From Thecamonas trahens ATCC 50062 (Eukaryota; Apusozoa; Apusomonadida; Apusomonadidae): 64,000 nucleotides of DNA. This document shows, piece after piece, positions 59,457 through 64,000 of the stretch. Numbering within the stretch: position 1 is the stretch's first letter; each line of letters starts with the position of its first letter. The stretch lies in the NCBI RefSeq assembly GCF_000142905.1, contig NW_013657676.1:561256-625255 (forward strand), in the 5' to 3' direction. Below the pieces are notes generated by a model. It searched no databases, was not told the origin of the DNA, and saw only the letters and a list, made by a program, of their open reading frames with translations. The position numbers and the translations under genes are program-made.

Positions 59457-61418
59457 TCATTCAAGATCATCACGATCGTCGAGATTGTCGAGATCGAGCG
59501 AGGGCGAGTGGAGCAAAGGTGTTGGGGCGATGGCGGCTGGCGAGGGAAGAGGTGGTGCCGCGGCGCGAGGCGGGCTGGAGAGTGTCGAGGCCGCGGGGAC
59601 AATGTCAAGGACGGCGGCGTGGAAGGGGGCAAGGGTCGAGCGGTGGCCAACCGAGACGAAGCGGATGCCGTGGACATGGAGAAGGTTGTACAGACTAGCC
59701 TCGGTCTGCTCGTCAAGGGCAGAGGTGGCCTCATCAAGCACCGCACAGCGCGGGCGGGCATAAAGCAGTCGCGCAAAGGCCAGCCGCTGCTGCTCGCCGA
59801 CAGAGAGAGTAGCATGCAGGTCTAGCGGAGTGAAGAGGCCGACGCCGAGCTGGCGCGGTAGATCAGCAAGGCCGACGTCGGCAAGGACCTTGCGCAGCTC
59901 GAGCGCGTCGTCGCGAGTGGGAGAAGACGGAACTGGCGCCGGGTAGGCGAGCGCAGCAGCAAACGACGAGCGCGAGCCGCCCAGGTACGGGACCTGTGGG
60001 ACAAAGGCGAGGTGCTCGGACGGGCGAGTGATGGTGCCGGCAAACGGCCAGAGGCCAGCGATGGCGCGTAGAAGCGACGACTTGCCGCAGCCGGACGGAC
60101 CGCGGATGAGGAGGCCGCCACGCGGAACAGACACACTCACGTCCTGCAGGAGAACGCGACCGGTCGGGGTGCAGACAGTGACGCAGTCAAGGTCAAGCAT
60201 GTCCGAGTCGGCGTCGATAAGGATGCCTGCATCCGGCTCGGGTGCGCTGGCGTCGTCGAGCGCGGTGCGGAGGGTGGCAAGACGTGCGGTGAGGCCGGCG
60301 GCGAGGGTGAGCTGCTTGGACAGTTCCAGGAGCTGCGTGAACGAGTAGATGAGGTAGATGGCGTAGAACGAGGTTTTGGAGATGATTTCGGCGGTCTCGC
60401 CGGGCGACTTGTGCTCGTAGCGACCGTGAAAGATCGGGATGGAGACAATGAGGTACGAGAGAATACCGCCGAGCCCAGCAAAGAACCGAGTGGAGAGGTC
60501 AAGCGGAAACTCTCGCCAGATGATGGCGCGCGCGTTGGAGACAAGGCGGCGGAGCGAGACGGCAAGGCCAGCGCTCTCGGCATCAGCGCCGGAGAGAAAG
60601 GCGATCGACTCGGCGTAGGTCCGGACTCGGGCGTGGCCGTAGCGGTAGTTTCCCTCGAGCCGCTCTTGCGCAAAGATGAAGGCCACGATCGGCGAGAGCA
60701 GGAACTTGTTGATGATGGTGGCGACGAGAAAGTAGCCGTAGATGTAGAGCGGACCCTCCCAGCCCATCGACTCGTAGGTGACGTAAGTGTAAAAGGCGAT
60801 GATGAACGGCGCAAGGAGAAATGGCGGGACGGCCTGGGTCAGGGTCGTCGTCAAGTCGTCGACATCCTGGACCAGCCGCTGGTCCGGGTTGTCGATGCCG
60901 ACGAGCTCGACGCCGTCTAGCCGCGGCAGCGCCGGCCGCGACAGGCCGTAGTAGGCACGGCTTGCAAGGTACTGGCTTTGCAGCATGCCTGAGAGCGCTG
61001 ATCGCGTTCCCAGGGCGATGAGCGAGGCGAGGAGGGCGGCAAGCGAGTTGAGGAGGGCGACAATGATGGTGAGGACAAGCGATCGCCAGAGAAGCGCCAC
61101 AAAGGCATCATGATTATGGGACGAGAGGACCGAGTAAAACCGAGAAGGCAAGAGGCCGACATAGTAAACAGCAACTTGCTCGAGGATGGAGACGGCAAGG
61201 AGAGCCAAGATCAAAGCCACCGAGACCGATGTCCGTGTCGATGCCGCCAGTTTCAGCAGCGATGCCAGCGATGCCACCAAAGAGCAATTGAGCTTGGCCA
61301 CCGACCCACGTCCACTTGAGCTCCTCCTGCTCTCGCCGAGGCTCTCTGTGGCGCTTCCACTCCCGTTGATAGGTGTGGCGAGCAGCGGTGTAGATGCTGT
61401 GCCAGGCGGAAGAGCCAT
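59457..61418 (-). CDS. ABCD-type ABC half-transporter (peroxisomal/lysosomal family)
   Basis: 653 residues from ATG 61418 (MALPPGTAST). One membrane domain of about six helices is followed by one nucleotide-binding domain, a half-transporter that should dimerise. ABCD hallmarks: NPDQRLVQDVDDL in the first cytosolic region and the EAA-like region GNYRYGHARVRTYAESIAF, followed by FLSGADAE. NBD: Walker A GPSGCGKSSLL, signature LSVGEQQRLAFARL, Walker B CAVLDEATSALDE, H-loop VGHRST. Length suits ABCD4 (about 606) or ABCD1-3 (about 650-750). Peroxisomal members import fatty acyl-CoA; ABCD4 is lysosomal and concerns cobalamin. Which one it is cannot be decided; the related bacterial SbmA/BacA family is less likely given the NBD. 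The N-terminus is Ser/Gly-rich. Confidence 0.85.
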   Translation of the reverse strand: MALPPGTASTPLLATPINGSGSATESLGESRRSSSGRGSVAKLNCSLVASLASLLKLAASTRTSVSVALILALLAVSILEQVAVYYVGLLPSRFYSVLSSHNHDAFVALLWRSLVLTIIVALLNSLAALLASLIALGTRSALSGMLQSQYLASRAYYGLSRPALPRLDGVELVGIDNPDQRLVQDVDDLTTTLTQAVPPFLLAPFIIAFYTYVTYESMGWEGPLYIYGYFLVATIINKFLLSPIVAFIFAQERLEGNYRYGHARVRTYAESIAFLSGADAESAGLAVSLRRLVSNARAIIWREFPLDLSTRFFAGLGGILSYLIVSIPIFHGRYEHKSPGETAEIISKTSFYAIYLIYSFTQLLELSKQLTLAAGLTARLATLRTALDDASAPEPDAGILIDADSDMLDLDCVTVCTPTGRVLLQDVSVSVPRGGLLIRGPSGCGKSSLLRAIAGLWPFAGTITRPSEHLAFVPQVPYLGGSRSSFAAALAYPAPVPSSPTRDDALELRKVLADVGLADLPRQLGVGLFTPLDLHATLSVGEQQRLAFARLLYARPRCAVLDEATSALDEQTEASLYNLLHVHGIRFVSVGHRSTLAPFHAAVLDIVPAASTLSSPPRAAAPPLPSPAAIAPTPLLHSPSLDLDNLDDRDDLE

Positions 61419-61634
61419 CCTGTTTGACCAGACGAGGGGGGGGGGGGTGGAGACGGGTGTGAGGGATCGTGCGGGAGATGGGCGCGCGGAGTGTGGAGCA
61501 GGGAGCAGTCATGACATACGTGGTGGAGGAGGGGACGGGCATTTGGGGAGGGGGGTTTTGTCATCAATTTGTGTGGCTATGTACGTACGTGTGAGTAGAT
61601 GGGGGTGGGTGGGTGGATGGGCTGGTGGTGGTGA

Positions 61635-62843
61635 TCAGTAGGTGAGCCAGCAGTAGAGCTTGTCATCGCCTGTGGAGACGAGGGCGGCTGACGAGCCGGA
61701 CCAGGAGAGCGACGAGACACGTGCGCCGGCCTGGGAGTGAACAGCAGGGGCGTCGAGCTTGGCGCAGTTCCAGATCTTGACGGTGTCGGTGAGCGAGGAG
61801 GTGGCAAAGACGGCATCGTCGACATGCGACCAGGCGAAGCGGCCGGCCGAGCCGAGGCCGTGGGCAGGGCCGGTGTGGACAAGCGGGGAGAGGGCGTAGC
61901 CGGCGCGGATGTCCCACACAAAGTAAGCGTCGGCATCGAGACCGCCGATGCGTGACGGCGACGGGCCGCACCAGTCGACCGAGCGGAACGAGCCACCGTC
62001 CGGATGGAGGAGCGAGTAGGCGGCGGCGCCCATGCGGAGGTCGAGGACCGAGACAAGGCCGGCGGCCTCGGCCACCATGAGCTGAAACGGCGACGACGGG
62101 TGGAAGACCACGTCTTTTCCGGCCGAGTCAAGGGCAAACGAGCGGAGCAGGCCCTGGGTCTCGAGCGAGAAGAGCTTGACCGAGGCATCGTCCGAGGTGG
62201 AGGCGATGGTGTCGCCGGCGTCGGCGAGCGGAGAAAAGGCGAGGCTGTTGACGTATGACTCGTGCCCGTCGAGGACAACGCGGACGTTGAGCGACTCGAG
62301 CACGTCCGAGGCATAGTAGCGGATGGTATGGTCGTCGCCGGCCATGCAAAAGGCCAGATGGGCGTCCGAGGCCATGCGGGCGGCAGCGTCCTCGTCCTCG
62401 ATGGCCACGGTGCCGTCGGCCCCCCGAGCCACAGCAGCCGAGCGAGAAGCAGCAAACGAAGTATCTGCCGAGAACGAAGCATTGGCGGCCATAGAGCGAG
62501 AAGCCATAGACGAAGACGGTGATGTGACGGTAGCGGCAGCCGATGCGGCGGCAGCTTGAGCAGCAGCGAGACGAGCAATGTCTTGATTGGCAGCGCGAGC
62601 ATCTTCAGCAGCAGGACCATGAAGCGCAGCAGCAGGAGACCATGCAAGAGCATGTACATCACCCATGCCATGATGATAATCAAACATATGCGTCAGACTG
62701 GTATCATGTCGCACAAGGAGCGAGATACGGCTCCGTCCCGCCACTGCCACAAGCTCACCAGAGTGGCTGTAGGGTGAAAAGGCTGCGCATGAGAGCCGCT
62801 CAGTTGCTGTGTACGTGAATCCTCCAGACGCTTCAGTCGACAT
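61635..62843 (-). CDS. NUP37: nucleoporin Nup37 homologue (WD40)
   Basis: Beta-propeller subunit of the Nup107-160 (Y) complex of the nuclear pore. 402 residues from ATG 62843 (MSTEASGGF), against about 326 in animals; the surplus is an Ala/Ser-rich insertion (about 80-135). Landmarks align in order with animal Nup37: HHGMGDVHALAWSP, LDGHESYVNSLAFSP, IASTSDDASVKLFSLE, FHPSSPFQLMVAEAAGLVS, DADAYFVWDI, FAWSHVDDAVFATSS and a C-terminal SLSWSGS...STGDDKLYCWLT. The HP-x-x-x-F-x-LMVAE block and the terminal GDxKLxxW are especially Nup37-like and not general WD features. Other WD proteins such as Pex7 or Seh1 fit less well. Confidence 0.8.
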   Translation of the reverse strand: MSTEASGGFTYTATERLSCAAFSPYSHSGELVAVAGRSRISLLVRHDTSLTHMFDYHHGMGDVHALAWSPAAALHGPAAEDARAANQDIARLAAAQAAAASAAATVTSPSSSMASRSMAANASFSADTSFAASRSAAVARGADGTVAIEDEDAAARMASDAHLAFCMAGDDHTIRYYASDVLESLNVRVVLDGHESYVNSLAFSPLADAGDTIASTSDDASVKLFSLETQGLLRSFALDSAGKDVVFHPSSPFQLMVAEAAGLVSVLDLRMGAAAYSLLHPDGGSFRSVDWCGPSPSRIGGLDADAYFVWDIRAGYALSPLVHTGPAHGLGSAGRFAWSHVDDAVFATSSLTDTVKIWNCAKLDAPAVHSQAGARVSSLSWSGSSAALVSTGDDKLYCWLTY

Positions 62844-63084
62844 GATGTGTTGCGTCCTGCCTGGTGGGTGGTGGTGGGTGGTGGGTAGGTGGTGGGTACG
62901 GGAGCTGGCGTGGGTCGGTGGTGAGCGAGTGGGGTGGCGAGCGGCGGAGAGATGGCCGTGAGTTGGCGGGTAGCCGGTGATTGCAGGGCGGGGGGGGGGG
63001 GGGGGGGGGGTTCTTTGGGGGTATGGCATGAACGAGGGGAATGTGGCGATGACGATGAGAGGGTTTATCGTAGTGATGGAGCTA

Positions 63085-64000
63085 CTATGCGTACTCCCAG
63101 AGTAGGCCGAGCGGGACAGCAAAGCCAAACATGCCGATAAATGAGGCAAACGAAGCCCACTGAAGCTTGGCAGTGCCGGAGAGGCCGTGGCCAGAGGTGC
63201 AGCCGCCGCCGAGTCGTGCACCAAAGAGCATGATGGCGCCTCCAAAGAAGGCAGCAGCGGGATGGACGCCATGGAGCTCATCAAAGGAATCGCCGAGGCT
63301 TGCTGAGGAAAACGAGCCGAGAATGGCGGCGATGACAAAGATGAGCTGGAAGCCGGACTTGCTCCAGATGTGCTTGCCCTTAAAGTACGACATCGATGAC
63401 GAGCTCATGGCCCTGTTGGGCAGCAGCAGCGTCATCAGCGACGACAGGAGCGAGACAAACGAGGTCGACGCCCCGAGAGTGCGGTTGAGAATAAGCGCAA
63501 GTGGGAGCTGCATCGAGCCAAGGACAAGGCCCGAGGCCCATGGCGGCCACGCCCGCTTGGCAAGGACCCAGTCGGACTCGATCGTTGTCCCAGCAGGCAG
63601 ATCATCGTTAGCAGGCACAACAATCTCGAGCGCGATGACCATGCCAGCAAACACCAGGCCGAGCGGGATGGCAATCGCTGCGTACGGCACGTTGAACTGC
63701 TTGTCGAGTGTCGGCGTCGCCGGCTGGCCAAAGGTCAGAAAGTTGAACGCGGCCTTGCCCTCGCTCTCGGACAGATGCGCGGTCTCCGAGTCCTGGATCG
63801 CCGCAGGCTTGCGGCTCGCTCCAGAGAGATACGGATGGACGAGGCCGTAGATGAGCGCGCCGAAAAGACCGCCGGCAAAGGTGAGCGGCGAGGTGGTGAC
63901 GCCGGCACCGAGCTGCGAGAAGACTGTACCGGGGCATGAGCCGGCGACAACAAAGCCGCCCATGCCGATGAGAGCTCCGCCGATAAAGGCCGAGACAACA
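63085..64000 (-). CDS. YeeE/YedE (TsuA-like) sulfur transporter, start outside window
   Basis: Membrane protein of the bacterial YeeE/YedE family, whose characterised member imports thiosulfate. The frame enters from the right edge and stops at 63085; at least 304 residues are present. Many hydrophobic helices. Signature cysteine motifs are both present: MGGFVVAGSCPGTVFSQLGAG near the 5' side and GARLGGGCTSGHGLSG near the 3' end; in the family these Cys relay the sulfur compound. A polar loop (GASRKPAAIQDSETAHLSES) separates two halves. The family is mainly bacterial with scattered eukaryotic members, so lateral origin is plausible. Codon use resembles the neighbours. The N-terminal part cannot be described. 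Confidence 0.85.
   Translation of the reverse strand, partial: VVSAFIGGALIGMGGFVVAGSCPGTVFSQLGAGVTTSPLTFAGGLFGALIYGLVHPYLSGASRKPAAIQDSETAHLSESEGKAAFNFLTFGQPATPTLDKQFNVPYAAIAIPLGLVFAGMVIALEIVVPANDDLPAGTTIESDWVLAKRAWPPWASGLVLGSMQLPLALILNRTLGASTSFVSLLSSLMTLLLPNRAMSSSSMSYFKGKHIWSKSGFQLIFVIAAILGSFSSASLGDSFDELHGVHPAAAFFGGAIMLFGARLGGGCTSGHGLSGTAKLQWASFASFIGMFGFAVPLGLLWEYA

Overview
The window is eukaryotic nuclear DNA from a GC-rich, compact protist genome. Evidence is spliceosomal GT-AG introns, dynactin p150, a gamma-tubulin complex microprotein, a CENP-I-like kinetochore protein, Nup37, ORC1, XRN1, PIKfyve and Nop4/RBM28. There is no operon structure, and the intergenic DNA is low-complexity (poly-G/C, GA, GGTGG). 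The gene set fits a free-living flagellate near the base of opisthokonts and amoebozoans, for example an apusomonad such as Thecamonas. That placement is inference from gene content and style; no rRNA or other marker in the window settles it.

Layout: (1) 1-6.4 kb: dynactin p150 (3' part outside the window), inositol monophosphatase and APE2-type AP endonuclease on the minus strand, then the MOZART1 microprotein on plus. (2) 6.7-11.9 kb, plus: a CDC123/D123-family protein and a receptor-phosphodiesterase fusion. (3) 11.9-25.9 kb: Nop4/RBM28 (minus) diverging from a very large PIKfyve/Fab1 lipid kinase (plus), then a beta-propeller-like protein (minus). (4) 26.6-29.4 kb: two tandem paralogous two-transmembrane proteins of unknown family. 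(5) 29.7-40.1 kb: a mitochondrial 3-hydroxyisobutyrate-dehydrogenase-like enzyme, a coiled-coil protein, an ankyrin-cyclin fusion and ORC1. (6) 40.1-47.2 kb: a decayed repeat copy, a 67-residue spliced microprotein, an unknown protein, a three-C1 diacylglycerol kinase and a CENP-I/Mis6 homologue. (7) 47.5-64 kb: a spinster-like MFS transporter, a cysteine-rich surface protein, XRN1, a scaffold gap, a second decayed repeat copy, a membrane glycosyltransferase-like protein, a SET protein, an ABCD-type ABC transporter, Nup37 and a YeeE/YedE sulfur transporter cut by the right edge.

Genes are dense: some convergent stop codons lie 2-3 bp apart. Most spliced genes have one short intron close to the start codon, usually with a GTACG-type donor. 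Four genes (26.6, 36.6, 46.0 and 59.0 kb) can be read only if one base is missing from the sequence, each time next to a short C or G run. This looks like assembly undercalls more than recoding. The 100-N gap lies in the first intron of XRN1. The two contigs flanking it share a 13-bp string, which suggests that they overlap and that the right contig carries an extraneous tail encoding part of a DEP domain.

Functionally the neighbours are mostly unrelated housekeeping genes. Several themes recur: phosphoinositide and diacylglycerol signalling (inositol monophosphatase, PIKfyve, DGK), chromosome and spindle biology (p150, MOZART1, ORC1, ankyrin-cyclin, CENP-I, Nup37) and RNA metabolism (RBM28, XRN1). 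I see no evidence that these groupings are regulated together.
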